Shown one piece after another: positions 41,855-51,124 of a stretch of DNA of 64,000 nucleotides (its first letter is position 1; each line of letters opens with the position of its first letter). The notes below the pieces were generated by a model, which ran no database searches, was not told where the DNA came from, and worked only from the letters and a program-made list of their open reading frames with translations. A program made the translations under genes and the position numbers. Source of the stretch: Paenibacillus catalpae. GTDB taxonomy: Bacteria > Bacillota > Bacilli > Paenibacillales > Paenibacillaceae. Location: the NCBI RefSeq assembly GCF_900112695.1, contig NZ_FOMT01000001.1:1426001-1490000 (forward strand). Direction: 5' to 3'.

Positions 41855-43297
41855 CTAATACAGCAGCCGAATGATTCGGCTGCCCGTAACTATACTCATT
41901 AATTGTGCGCTTAGATGGTTGTCGTCCAGATGATGACGGAACATGACTAGTGCGGCTTGATTCTTCAGCTCTTCCTCCCTAAGCAGAGAAAGAAGGGTTG
42001 TCGTCTGCCTTCCGTTCTCTTCAAAATCCTCGAGCTGCAGCTGTTTGCCTGATGCGTCCCGAAGGATAACCTTTTCGTCGAATTGCTCTATCGATTGGAA
42101 GGCAACAAGCATAACGGGATTTTTGTCTGCCAAAGGATTCTTGATCACGTTCTTTACCTGTTTAATCACATCGGGAAAAGATGCTGCGGCCAGTAATTTA
42201 ATTGCTGCGTAATCAGTTGCTCCAGGCTCCCGGAATGTCGCATTCTCCCAACGCACTCTTTGATTAAGGTCTCCGGGATAGATAAACAGCTCCTCGGTCT
42301 TAACGACAGCTTGGAACGTATCTTCCTCCCGCATCGCTCGTGCCGCGCGGAACGGCCTCAGATGGCGGGTCACTCGAATATGGCCGCTATTCAGATCAAT
42401 CCACCAGCCCGTATCCGCAAATTCACCGCGGGCCTCATCCGTGTAGGACATGAAAGCCAGCTGAAGCAGCTTCGCATCCTTCTGAACGCGCCCATGCTCC
42501 CGCAGCTCCGCCAGCTGCCAAGCATGGCCTAGCAGCTCTTCCAGGTTTGTGTCTATGTCCATCGGCGAATCCGGATCCGCTGCACGCTGTTCCAGATAGG
42601 CTTTGCCTTTCTTGGTTAAAGCTTTCAAAGCAAGAAGCTGCTCCATCGCTGCCGAGTAAACCGTCTCTCTGTCTTTCTCCGGCTGCATGATTATGACGAA
42701 CGCCCTGAGGCCAGCTTGAGCCCCGGGTATGTAGTGGTTGCCCAGTTGCTTATCCTGCTCCTCGAGCATCTGCAGCGTCTTTTTGTCCACGCTCCCAAGA
42801 CCGGATTGCGTCAGCTGCAGCACAAGCTTCTCGAGGATGCCAAGACCGTCAAGCTGCACAGCGATTTTCTTGACAAGTGCGGATTTATTCACCTTGCGTT
42901 TCGGCTTTGCCGAATCATCAGGCTCCGCTGCGGCATCCTTCTTCTTCTCTTCACGCTTCTCTGCTTTATCCCGCTTATCCGCAATTTCCTGCGGGATCGC
43001 AGCTGTTGTAAAAGCTTTACCTAATGCGCGTGCATACAGGAGCCCTAGCGTATGTTTGCAGGGAAATTGCCTGCTGGGACAAGAGCATCGGAATACCGGA
43101 TTACCTTCTGTTGCAAAATCCACCGAGCATCGGTAAGGATCCTTGCCGCTTCCCTTGCATTCCCCGAATAATAGAGTTCCATCATCGGTTTCATGGAGCA
43201 GCGGAAAGCTATTTTTCTTCACCAATTCCCGGCCATTCTTAATGGCACCGGCATTTGGGGCCAAACTATCGACATAAGCTTCTGTAATGGTTGCCAT
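41855..43297 (-). CDS. SWIM zinc-finger protein (YehQ-like), first gene of MoxR-VWA cluster
   Basis: Protein of 480 residues with an N-terminal SWIM zinc finger: CSCPSRQFPCKHTLGLLY (about 74-91) fits CxCx(n)CxH. A Lys/Glu-rich linker (about 108-140) follows, then a long helical/strand region. SWIM domains bind DNA or proteins. It resembles YehQ and related proteins that always accompany YehL/YehP homologues. It is the first gene of the unit; GAGGT precedes the ATG. Confidence 0.87.
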   Translation of the reverse strand: MATITEAYVDSLAPNAGAIKNGRELVKKNSFPLLHETDDGTLLFGECKGSGKDPYRCSVDFATEGNPVFRCSCPSRQFPCKHTLGLLYARALGKAFTTAAIPQEIADKRDKAEKREEKKKDAAAEPDDSAKPKRKVNKSALVKKIAVQLDGLGILEKLVLQLTQSGLGSVDKKTLQMLEEQDKQLGNHYIPGAQAGLRAFVIIMQPEKDRETVYSAAMEQLLALKALTKKGKAYLEQRAADPDSPMDIDTNLEELLGHAWQLAELREHGRVQKDAKLLQLAFMSYTDEARGEFADTGWWIDLNSGHIRVTRHLRPFRAARAMREEDTFQAVVKTEELFIYPGDLNQRVRWENATFREPGATDYAAIKLLAAASFPDVIKQVKNVIKNPLADKNPVMLVAFQSIEQFDEKVILRDASGKQLQLEDFEENGRQTTTLLSLLREEELKNQAALVMFRHHLDDNHLSAQLMSIVTGSRIIRLLY

Positions 43298-43416
43298 GGT
43301 CTACCTCGCATTTCATAAGAAATTCTATTAAACTCCACGACAGATTGATATTTCCTGCTCCATTAGCCATCCTTCTATCTGTATTTCGGAAGAGAGTGAA
43401 TATGACATAACAAAAA

Positions 43417-43457
43417 GACCTCCTAATGAATGTTTGTTAACATTTCATCAGGAGGTC
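43417..43457 (-). terminator. intrinsic terminator of phosphodiester glycosidase gene
   Basis: Arms GACCTCCT and AGGAGGTC, with further pairing inside, and minus-strand TTTTTG. Confidence 0.85.
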
Positions 43458-43473
43458 AACTAATTATTTTATA

Positions 43474-44517
43474 TTAAAGGCCATCAAACGAGGTTACTTC
43501 TTTTCCGTTCACATCAACATGAAGGACATCACCGGCTTCAGGAATCAAAGCCCAAATATTCGGCAAGTAACGAGGGATATTATTGCGGGAAGAAGGAGTC
43601 GTAATGTTCTCGCCGTTAAAATACATCGAAGAAGACGAGCCGCCATCCATGCACATGGCATTAATGGCTCCGCGTTCATATAGTAAATCCTGCACTTCTT
43701 TAATGCTTGCTCCTACGGAACGGGTTTGCCGGCCGTCAATAACAACGAATATAATGCTGCCGTCTGCCTTCTGGCCAATTGCCGTACGCGGACCCCATCC
43801 CCATCCGCCGTCACCTTCGACCATCTTTTGACCGTTTACGATGAGTTGAGGTTTAAACCCTGCTGCATATTGTACCCCGAGATTAACTAACTCATTCGCG
43901 CTGTACTTACCGGTAATCATCACGCCTTCTTTAGTAATGCCGGCAACAAACTCTTTGGTGTTCTTATTCTTGCTTTTAATCGTTCCGTCTTCAATAACCA
44001 CGCCCGTAGAAGCTCCACCATTGCCATGGCCGTTCAAGTCGACAAAGCCGCTCGCGTTAATTGCGGCAAGAGCTTTTGCACGCTTTGCTATCACGAAGAT
44101 TTGTTCCCCGTGATCACTCAGCTGTGAACTGACAAGCTTCACCCGTTTCGGGTTGGAAATCGTAATGATTTTCCCTTTATAATAGCGCGTCGGATTCGAA
44201 TTACTCTCAATCGACTCCACATGCACATATAAATCCTTATCCGTTTTCACGTTCACCAGATCGTCTAGATCATCTTTGCCTGACGCACTATTCTCATAAT
44301 TCGGATTATTTATATTTTCTAACATGGCATCCAATTCTTTTTGTGGCAAGAACGTATACTTCGCCCACTGGCGATGCTGTGACGATAAAATGCTCTCTGC
44401 TGCCATTGCTCGAAGCTGATGCCCGGGATCTGTATAAAACATAAAAACACCTGAAATAATAGTCCAAATGATAATAAAGAAGCCTAAAATACCAAAAAAC
44501 TTTTTCACAATTTCCAT
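43474..44517 (-). CDS. phosphodiester glycosidase (NAGPA-like) family protein
   Basis: Membrane-anchored protein of 347 residues: an N-terminal helix (about 8-28), then an extracellular NAGPA domain with AAINASGFVDLNGHGNG, GPRTAIGQKADG, VVIDGRQTRSVGAS and the catalytic-region CMDGGSSSSMYF. Known relatives cleave GlcNAc phosphodiesters or process wall teichoic acid and exopolysaccharide. It is probably surface exposed and acts on cell-wall glycopolymers. Monocistronic. Confidence 0.9.
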   Translation of the reverse strand: MEIVKKFFGILGFFIIIWTIISGVFMFYTDPGHQLRAMAAESILSSQHRQWAKYTFLPQKELDAMLENINNPNYENSASGKDDLDDLVNVKTDKDLYVHVESIESNSNPTRYYKGKIITISNPKRVKLVSSQLSDHGEQIFVIAKRAKALAAINASGFVDLNGHGNGGASTGVVIEDGTIKSKNKNTKEFVAGITKEGVMITGKYSANELVNLGVQYAAGFKPQLIVNGQKMVEGDGGWGWGPRTAIGQKADGSIIFVVIDGRQTRSVGASIKEVQDLLYERGAINAMCMDGGSSSSMYFNGENITTPSSRNNIPRYLPNIWALIPEAGDVLHVDVNGKEVTSFDGL

Positions 44518-44727
44518 CCTTTCTATGCGGACTTCATCCCCATACGATGAAAGCCCATTATAAATCTAGCAACCATACAAATGCTATAAGCAAATATTTT
44601 CAGTGCATAAAAAATTCCTGCTTGGAAATACGGATTCAAATCGTCCCTTCTCCTTAATAGACGTAACAAAAGGAGAAAAAATTGCAGTTTCCCGTAATTT
44701 TTTTCTCGACAAATATTTACAATAAAA

Positions 44728-44754
44728 AAACGGCCGTTATAATAGGGCCGCTTT
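44728..44754 (-). terminator. intrinsic terminator of lipoprotein gene
   Basis: Stem with CGGCC/GGCCG core and a minus-strand run of seven T. Confidence 0.75.
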
Positions 44755-44774
44755 CTTAAATTTGACGTATAACT

Positions 44775-45410
44775 TTAATCCTCGAACCGCAAAGTAAATA
44801 CAAGCGCATACTCCGTTTTGCTTAATGACTCATTGGTAAGATCCGCGGTAGACATCTGATTCACGCTTGCAGCCTGTACGGCAAAGACATGAACAGGTTC
44901 ACTCGCCGTGAAGGTCTGAGCTTCGCTATTCTGAATGAGTCCTTGCATCGACAGCTTTGGATCCCAAGGAATCGTCAATGTAGATAGACTTGTTCCGGAA
45001 TCATGCACCAGATTCACTTTTATCAACCGGCTGCTCTCTTTCTCTTCGGCAGATATAGATTCAACAGAGATCATTATTTCGACCTCGCCGCTAGACTTCT
45101 CTTCTCCCGAACTAAAAAATAGATCTCCTACCGACCCCGTCGAATCCTTAACTTTCTTGCCTTCCTTCCAAATATCAATATCCAGCCAGGCATTTGGCCG
45201 GCTGCCCTTATAGGATAATTTAAAAGCACCGGACATTGCACCTAGAAAAGGTTTGAATTTCGCTGCTTCTCCTTCAAACATATCCACTGGCGTCAATGTT
45301 AACTCAGCAGCTTCAGACTTCTTGTTGTTGTCAGGAAAAGTCTGATCTGAGTTAGTAGAACATCCGGTTAAGATCAAAACTACAAGAATCAAAATAGATA
45401 ATATGCGCAT
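44775..45410 (-). CDS. hypothetical lipoprotein
   Basis: Protein of 211 residues with lipoprotein signal RILSILILVVLILTGCS (lipobox LTGC). The mature part is strand-rich and acidic, with no recognised domain. The start is the ATG at 45410 with GGAGGTG 6 nt upstream; the in-frame GTG at 45419 lies within that site. It lies 56 nt after another lipoprotein gene and may be co-transcribed with it. Confidence 0.75.
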   Translation of the reverse strand: MRILSILILVVLILTGCSTNSDQTFPDNNKKSEAAELTLTPVDMFEGEAAKFKPFLGAMSGAFKLSYKGSRPNAWLDIDIWKEGKKVKDSTGSVGDLFFSSGEEKSSGEVEIMISVESISAEEKESSRLIKVNLVHDSGTSLSTLTIPWDPKLSMQGLIQNSEAQTFTASEPVHVFAVQAASVNQMSTADLTNESLSKTEYALVFTLRFED

Positions 45411-45466
45411 CTCGAGCACCTCCGTCGTCCCGTTACCGATTTTAATAGAAAGTCATGGATTACCAT

Positions 45467-46192
45467 TCATTGCAGGATGTCCCCTGACGGATCAACGGTT
45501 TGTTTCATGAGGTCTTCCCGCGTCACATTATCCGTCTTTTGCAGAACAAATGCTTGCTGCCCGGCATCATAATTGAAATGATACACATGGATAAACTCCT
45601 GCCCGGCACCTTCTCCCCCCGTGATGACCAATTCATTGTCAACGACCTGGAGCGGGTAATGCGGATGCTGTACAAAGCCGGTAAAACGCTTCCCATCCTC
45701 TAGTTCAAGCGAGATCGGGAAGGCCTCTCCGCTCTTCACTCCGAAGAAATAAATATCTAATGCATGACAATCGGTATACCGTGGATAGTAGGTGTAAAAA
45801 TCAGTATCCCCGATGGTCATCATCTGCAGATTAACCACCGCATCCGTTGGCTGAATGATCTCCAGATCGCTTGGGAATGTCATGACCTTACTGGTGGACC
45901 TGTCGGATGCCGGCTTCCAGATCGCTTCATAATCACCTGTCCAGCTGATATCCGATTCAAGACCATAACAGCTTGGAGCACCAAGCGTTGCAACACTCGC
46001 ATGATTCTTAGGTTGAATAATCAGTTGACCGTCTTGATGTGCTGCCATCGCTCTGACTGAATGATCTTCCTTATTAATTTCTGCTGTCTCTGTATCAACA
46101 TTTATATTCGTTTGTTCCACATTGTCTTGATTCATACATGCGGTGAGGAGCACTGTTAAGGTTATCATTAGCATCATCATTTTAAATCTCAT
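45467..46192 (-). CDS. hypothetical lipoprotein
   Basis: Protein of 241 residues with signal RFKMMMLMITLTVLLTACM (lipobox LTAC). The mature protein is strand-rich with many aromatic residues (SCYGLESDISWTGDYEAIW in part). No family is recognised. It forms a likely pair with the lipoprotein gene downstream. Confidence 0.72.
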   Translation of the reverse strand: MRFKMMMLMITLTVLLTACMNQDNVEQTNINVDTETAEINKEDHSVRAMAAHQDGQLIIQPKNHASVATLGAPSCYGLESDISWTGDYEAIWKPASDRSTSKVMTFPSDLEIIQPTDAVVNLQMMTIGDTDFYTYYPRYTDCHALDIYFFGVKSGEAFPISLELEDGKRFTGFVQHPHYPLQVVDNELVITGGEGAGQEFIHVYHFNYDAGQQAFVLQKTDNVTREDLMKQTVDPSGDILQ

Positions 46193-46275
46193 CGTTTAGC
46201 TCCTCTATTGGAAAAATATCTCAGACACAAATTAGACGCTTACATATATCTAAATGTTGCTTTGCAAGAGGACTG

Positions 46276-47205
46276 CTAATCCGTTACACTGATGCTCTCC
46301 GCCCTCTTTTTCTCCCTATAGCTGCTAGGAGACAGGCCATTCTGCTGTTTGAACATTTTGCTGAAATGATATTCCTCGTAATAGCCGCATAGTTTGGCAA
46401 TTTGATTAATTGGATAATCCGTAAACACGAGATAACCGCAAGCTTGCTGGTTGCGGATATGGTTCAAATATTCTTTTGGTCCCATCCCCGTATACTTGAG
46501 AAACATCTTTCGCAGATAAGATGGAGAAATGGTATATTCCTGCGCTAAACGTTCAATCCGCAAATTCTCTATATAACGGCTCTCCAGCGTTTGCTTGATC
46601 TTCTCAAAGGACGCAAATGCTCCCGATTCTTCCACATTCCAATCCGGTATCTCTAAGTGATGCAACCGGTTAAGCAGAAGCTGCAATTGCGATTCCGGGA
46701 CGCTGGGACCCGCTGCCATTCTTGCGATCCAACTCTCGTAAATCCCCTTGAACAAGACATCAAGCTCCTCCGCCTGCTCCTGACCATATTGACTTAAGAA
46801 AGGAAAGTTCAGTTTGCTGACCGGGGAAACATCCTTCCATACGGCATCATAAGCAAGCTCTGCGCAATCAAAAAGCACCATCGTCATCCGAAGCGGCGCA
46901 TGCGGCTCCGAACGCATGGACATCTCCAGTCCCGGCCTTAAATAGGCCAGCATCCCTGATTGCACTTTATGCTCGGTATTCGTCAGGAATGTCCCTTCCC
47001 CCTCATGAATCCAATAGAAGCTATGAACATTAACCAGATTGCGGATATCCTTCCAGCCGGGATACGTTAATTTATCTATGATGAAATGAATGTGGAGAAC
47101 AAGATGTTTGGTTGCATGGCTTATGTCTTCCAAGGCCGTAATCCTCCTAAGGTCTGCTAGTCTAAACAGGCTCGAATTATACATGTGTTTATCGGATTCT
47201 TCCAT
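46276..47205 (-). CDS. AraC-family transcriptional regulator
   Basis: AraC/XylS regulator of 309 residues: an N-terminal cupin-like sensing domain (about 30-150) and two C-terminal helix-turn-helices (IERLAQEYTISPSYLRKMFLKYTG in parts; INQIAKLCGYYEEYHFSKMFKQQNGLSP in parts). It is divergent from the glycoside hydrolase at 47289 with an 83-bp gap, the standard arrangement of a sugar-sensing activator and its target. Confidence 0.93.
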   Translation of the reverse strand: MEESDKHMYNSSLFRLADLRRITALEDISHATKHLVLHIHFIIDKLTYPGWKDIRNLVNVHSFYWIHEGEGTFLTNTEHKVQSGMLAYLRPGLEMSMRSEPHAPLRMTMVLFDCAELAYDAVWKDVSPVSKLNFPFLSQYGQEQAEELDVLFKGIYESWIARMAAGPSVPESQLQLLLNRLHHLEIPDWNVEESGAFASFEKIKQTLESRYIENLRIERLAQEYTISPSYLRKMFLKYTGMGPKEYLNHIRNQQACGYLVFTDYPINQIAKLCGYYEEYHFSKMFKQQNGLSPSSYREKKRAESISVTD

Positions 47206-47288
47206 TCAGATGCTCTAATCATCATGCTATATTATCCATATATTATCAGACGATTACCAAACGGGCTATGAACCTAAGGAGGATCTAC

Positions 47289-49007
47289 ATGATCAGGACT
47301 TTTCAGGAGCATCAGATTCGTAAAACAACGCTGTTGGACGGACCATGGGACTTTGTGAGGGATCCGGAAAATACGGGCCTGCGGAATAAGTGGTTTGAGC
47401 GATTTCCACATGCTGAGAAATCTCTCTACGTTCCTTCCTGCTGGAATAATGAGCTTCATTTATTCGATTACGAAGGTGTCGCATGGTACAAGAAAACGAT
47501 GCGGACAGAAGATACGCAGCATGCCCGGATTATTTTTCACGCCATATTAGGTCATGCTGATGTTTATCTCGACGGTCAACATCTAGGTTATCATTACGGC
47601 GGTTATACTCCGTTTGCAATTATTATTCCGTCCTTATCGAAAGGAGATCATGAGCTGGTTGTCCGGACAGACAGCAAGCTGGACCGTTTGACTATCCCGA
47701 CTGAGCATGTCGACTGGTTCCATTACGGAGGAATTATCCGCTCGGTTGAGCTTCAGTTTTTGCCTGATTTATATATAGACAAGTTTACAATTGGCTATGA
47801 ACTAGCCGGAGCAGATGTGGACATGAAGGTACAAGTGCGGATTAGTTCCCTTTCGCAAACGGATTTAACCACCGCCTTCACTTTGACAGATGAAGATCAA
47901 GAGATTTATTCCGGGCAAATTCAGGTTGGGGCAGGTCAATCGACGAATTATGAAGTGAACCTTCATAGAAAGAATGTCCGGCTGTGGGATGTTGGTAAGC
48001 CTGAGTTATATTCGTTCAGGGCCTGTATTGAACAAGATGACAAGATAGAGCGGATCGGATTCCGCAAGATTGAAACAGGCCATCATCGCATCCATATCAA
48101 TGGTTCACCGGTCTATCTGAGAGGAATTAACCGTCATGAGGAGCATCCGGAATGGGGCTTTGCCTTCCCTCCCAAGCTCATGCAGAAGGATCTGGATATT
48201 ATTCTTGAGATGGGCTGTAACACCGTTCGAGGCTCCCACTATCCTCAAAGTCCCTATTGGCTGGACCTGCTTGATGAGAACGGGATCATCTTCTGGAGCG
48301 AGATTCCGATTTGGGGAGCTATGCTGCCAAATGAGACCGTGTGCGAACCTCTTTTCCAGGAGCGTGCGCTTACGATGATGGAAGAGATGGTTGTCATGCA
48401 TCAGCATCACCCTTCCGTTGTATTCTGGTCCGTTCATAATGAGATAGACTCGAGAACGCAAGATGCTTATGAGATGACCAAAAGAATGGTTGAGCTGGTT
48501 AAGTCACTCGATACAAGCAGATTGATCACCTACGCCACTATGCATCCGCTCGAGGATGTGCTGCTGCCGTTGTTTGATGTCATCGGCATCAATAAGTATT
48601 ATGGCTGGTACGAAGGACAGGTTGATGGATTTAAGAACATGCTGCAGCAATTCCACGCAAGGGCGGAATTATTGGGGGCTGGGGACAAGCCGGTACTCAT
48701 GACCGAGTTCGGCGGTGCAGGGATATTCGGAGATGTCGGCTGGGAGCCCCGGTTGTTCAGCGAAGACTATCAGGCGCATATCGTCACCGAAGCACTTGGC
48801 ATATTCCGAGACGATCCGAAAATCGGCGGTACCTATATCTGGCAGTTTGCCGATATTCGCGGCGATCTGAAGAGCAACGGCAGGCATTTCCGCGACCGTG
48901 CGCGCAGCTTCAACAACAAAGGGCTGGTCAACGAATACCGCAAGCCGAAGCAGTCGTTCCGTGAGGTGCGCCGCATCTACCGGAGTTGGAGTGAGCAAGA
49001 TAGTTAA
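47289..49007 (+). CDS. glycoside hydrolase family 2 protein (beta-glucuronidase-like)
   Basis: Retaining glycosidase of 572 residues with GH2 order: sugar-binding domain (about 1-170), immunoglobulin-like domain (175-270) and TIM barrel (from about 275). The acid/base Glu is in FWSVHNEID and the nucleophile in LMTEFGGAG. GSHYPQSPYWLDLLDENG is the family signature. It resembles beta-glucuronidases in size and motifs; beta-galactosidase activity is an alternative. There is no signal peptide, so it acts in the cytosol. AAGGAGG lies 6 nt upstream of the ATG at 47289. Confidence 0.92.
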   Translation: MIRTFQEHQIRKTTLLDGPWDFVRDPENTGLRNKWFERFPHAEKSLYVPSCWNNELHLFDYEGVAWYKKTMRTEDTQHARIIFHAILGHADVYLDGQHLGYHYGGYTPFAIIIPSLSKGDHELVVRTDSKLDRLTIPTEHVDWFHYGGIIRSVELQFLPDLYIDKFTIGYELAGADVDMKVQVRISSLSQTDLTTAFTLTDEDQEIYSGQIQVGAGQSTNYEVNLHRKNVRLWDVGKPELYSFRACIEQDDKIERIGFRKIETGHHRIHINGSPVYLRGINRHEEHPEWGFAFPPKLMQKDLDIILEMGCNTVRGSHYPQSPYWLDLLDENGIIFWSEIPIWGAMLPNETVCEPLFQERALTMMEEMVVMHQHHPSVVFWSVHNEIDSRTQDAYEMTKRMVELVKSLDTSRLITYATMHPLEDVLLPLFDVIGINKYYGWYEGQVDGFKNMLQQFHARAELLGAGDKPVLMTEFGGAGIFGDVGWEPRLFSEDYQAHIVTEALGIFRDDPKIGGTYIWQFADIRGDLKSNGRHFRDRARSFNNKGLVNEYRKPKQSFREVRRIYRSWSEQDS

Positions 49008-49075
49008 GGTGCAGGACAGCTGGATGTTCCGGCTTGCTCGGCAAATAAACACTGAATTTTTTGGTATTAACAAAG

Positions 49076-49103
49076 AAATGGCGTGCCGATTGGCACGCCA
49101 TTT
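49076..49103. terminator. bidirectional terminator between GH2 and kinase-like genes
   Basis: Perfect 12-bp stem AAATGGCGTGCC/GGCACGCCATTT with a 4-nt loop; the T-run is modest on both sides. Confidence 0.75.
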
Positions 49104-49145
49104 CGCTTTCATTCAAAGTTTTCTATCAGCGCCGTATGTTCGCTA

Positions 49146-49652
49146 CTATCGTTGGCGTTTATTTCCTTCGCATTGACGGACGATCTCGTCAACGACGTAC
49201 GCGATCGGTGCGGTAGCGTCGATAATCATTCCGTTTTTCGGAATGTCTTCTTTCGTCTTGTGCAAGCGCTTAATGAGTTCCCGTTCCGTTTTCTTGCCGC
49301 CCCACTCATCTTCCGGCCGCTTGTCAAGCCGCCGGTTTAATGTGTCAAGGTCGACCTCGAGGACAAACACGCCGTCAAATAGGTCTATGAATTTCGAAAA
49401 GTTCCTAGAACCACCGCAGAAAAAGGTTACCGGCTCATCCTGGCTGGCGACCAAAGCTTTTACTTTATCTATATGCCATATGTGGTGCTCATGCGTGACG
49501 CCATCCGTCCGTGTACCCGTTTCTGGATCGCCTTGATAAGCCAATTCACGATCACCATTAATGGCATGGTAGCCGCGCCGCTGTAATTCTTTGCAGACCG
49601 TAGTTTTGCCAGTACCTGAAATGCCTTCGATTAGATAATTCCTAATTCCCAT
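49146..49652 (-). CDS. P-loop nucleotide kinase-like ATPase
   Basis: Small P-loop protein of 168 residues: Walker A GISGTGKTT (about 10-18), then INGDREL, a Walker B-like VFVLEVDLD and an Arg-rich lid (RRLDKRPEDEWGGKK in parts). It resembles adenylate-kinase-like or shikimate-kinase-like enzymes of unknown substrate. The start is the ATG at 49652 with AGAGGG 7 nt upstream. Confidence 0.82.
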   Translation of the reverse strand: MGIRNYLIEGISGTGKTTVCKELQRRGYHAINGDRELAYQGDPETGTRTDGVTHEHHIWHIDKVKALVASQDEPVTFFCGGSRNFSKFIDLFDGVFVLEVDLDTLNRRLDKRPEDEWGGKKTERELIKRLHKTKEDIPKNGMIIDATAPIAYVVDEIVRQCEGNKRQR

Positions 49653-49674
49653 GGCTAGGCCCTCTTTCAAACCG

Positions 49675-49956
49675 TTAGTTCTTCAATTTATCATAGTAGA
49701 ACACATAGAGTTCGTTTGGATTTTTTGTCCGTAACACTATTTCTTTGTTTTCAAACACCAAAATTTGAGGAAAGTCTTTCAATTCAAATACTTTTTCATA
49801 ATTATATTTATGTTTCTCTCTAACATCAATAAAGGAGATATCTTTAATCGGAGTTTTCGGTCTTAGTTGATTATTAATTTTATTTATGTTCCAAACTAGC
49901 TGATCGCCGTCCTGTCGATGTAAAAAGTAAGCCTTCCAGCAATATGATAGCAGCAA
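49675..49956 (-). pseudogene. hypothetical protein, probably 5'-truncated
   Basis: An open frame of 93 codons whose last ~75 residues look like a real protein (LVWNINKINNQL, DISFIDVREKHKYNYEK, DFPQILVFENKE) but whose beginning falls at the base of the SRPBCC terminator, with only a TTG and no ribosome binding site. The reading frame cannot be extended upstream into sensible sequence. I interpret it as a gene that lost its 5' end, perhaps a lipoprotein or secreted protein that lost its signal. The family is not recognised. Confidence 0.5.
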
Positions 49957-49964
49957 ATGAAAAT

Positions 49965-49988
49965 GCCTCGGAGTAATTCCCCCGAGGC
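49965..49988 (-). terminator. intrinsic terminator of SRPBCC gene
   Basis: Perfect 7-bp stem GCCTCGG/CCGAGGC followed on the minus strand by ATTTTCATTT. Confidence 0.75.
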
Positions 49989-50013
49989 TTCCGTCTCACC
50001 GATTTGTTTCTGC

Positions 50014-50514
50014 TTACTGTTGACTAGCCAGGTAATTGGCAAGTTGCTCGAACGTGCCTTCGAACCCTTGTGCAACCATCGGTGCCATCGCGTCGAATGC
50101 TTCCTGTTCCTCAGTAGAGGCATTGAGTGGTCCGCCTTCTAGAGTCAAAACCGTCGTTCCTTCGTTCTCTTCAAGCGTTAGAATATTCAGAATCTCAAGC
50201 GGCCAGTTCGGATTAAACGGTGCGCGTACGGTGTTCCCTTCTTCATCGGAAAAGGATTGAACCCATACCAGTTTCTCCGGCGGCTGCACTTCCTGGTAAA
50301 CGAACTTGCCCCACATGGCGTGCTGCCCATCTGGAGACTTCTGGCAGCCAAGGAACATACCGCCTGGACGGACGTCCATCTTTCTCACTTCAAGCGAGAA
50401 ACCCTTTGGTCCCCACCAATTGCCAAAATGCGTCGGATCGGTCCACACCTTAAATACCAGTTCACGAGGTGCGTTAAACTCACGTTTCAATAAAAGTCCT
50501 TGTGGGTTGCTCAT
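50014..50514 (-). CDS. SRPBCC (AHSA1-like) domain protein
   Basis: Protein of 166 residues with the START-like AHSA1 fold: APRELVFKVWTDPTHFGNWWGPKGF (in parts, about 15-40), then VRPGGMFLGCQ and MVAQGFEGTFEQLANYL at the end. Members bind hydrophobic ligands; many act in stress or detoxification operons. Monocistronic. The ATG at 50514 follows AGGAGGT. Confidence 0.9.
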   Translation of the reverse strand: MSNPQGLLLKREFNAPRELVFKVWTDPTHFGNWWGPKGFSLEVRKMDVRPGGMFLGCQKSPDGQHAMWGKFVYQEVQPPEKLVWVQSFSDEEGNTVRAPFNPNWPLEILNILTLEENEGTTVLTLEGGPLNASTEEQEAFDAMAPMVAQGFEGTFEQLANYLASQQ

Positions 50515-50685
50515 TAGATTACCTCCTTGGGATTTAGGGACAAACTTGTATTTTTAAGCGAATGAGATAATCGGAACGGTTAAAACGTTTTATCCACATG
50601 CCTCGAAACGATCCGAGCCATTTATCCATTCCGTTAAGGGTTCCGCGAAGTTGTCGTATTCATTGGCTCACCTCGGTGATTACTG

Positions 50686-51021
50686 TTACAGAGTGCTGGA
50701 GGTTTGCTTCAGAAGACCAGACAACAGGGTAAGATCCGGAGTGTCCCCTTCCCGCAATTTGATCCACTTACGCTCGGCTGGTCCTTCGAATCCCTTCGGA
50801 AAATCGATGCCGTTTGCATTCATGATCATGAACGCAATGGCATCCTTTGAAGGCGAAATAACCGCTGCATAATGTCCATTTTTCAGAAAATGCGGTTTCT
50901 TGTACTGGATTTTTTCTTCGGCTTCTGGAATCGTCTCAAGAATCATGTCCCGCAGGGTCGAACTAATATCACCCTGCCAATTTGGCAGATTTTCAATGTA
51001 GGCCGTAACTTCCTGATTCAC
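50686..51021 (-). CDS. DUF1801 (YdhG-like) protein
   Basis: Protein of 111 residues of the DUF1801 family (frataxin-like fold in Bacillus YdhG): IETIPEAEEKIQYKKPHF-like core (ETIPEAEEKIQYKKPHFLK in part) and the C-terminal EGPAERKWIKLREGD. Bacillus relatives have been linked to iron handling. AGGAGG precedes the start. Monocistronic. Confidence 0.8.
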   Translation of the reverse strand: MNQEVTAYIENLPNWQGDISSTLRDMILETIPEAEEKIQYKKPHFLKNGHYAAVISPSKDAIAFMIMNANGIDFPKGFEGPAERKWIKLREGDTPDLTLLSGLLKQTSSTL

Positions 51022-51124
51022 TTTGTTTTCCCTCCTATTGGATCGTTCATTGGTTATGGAGAAAATATACCACTAATGGAATATTCCCGTCAAGGAATAT
51101 ATAAATGCATTTGGGAGGTCAGGG

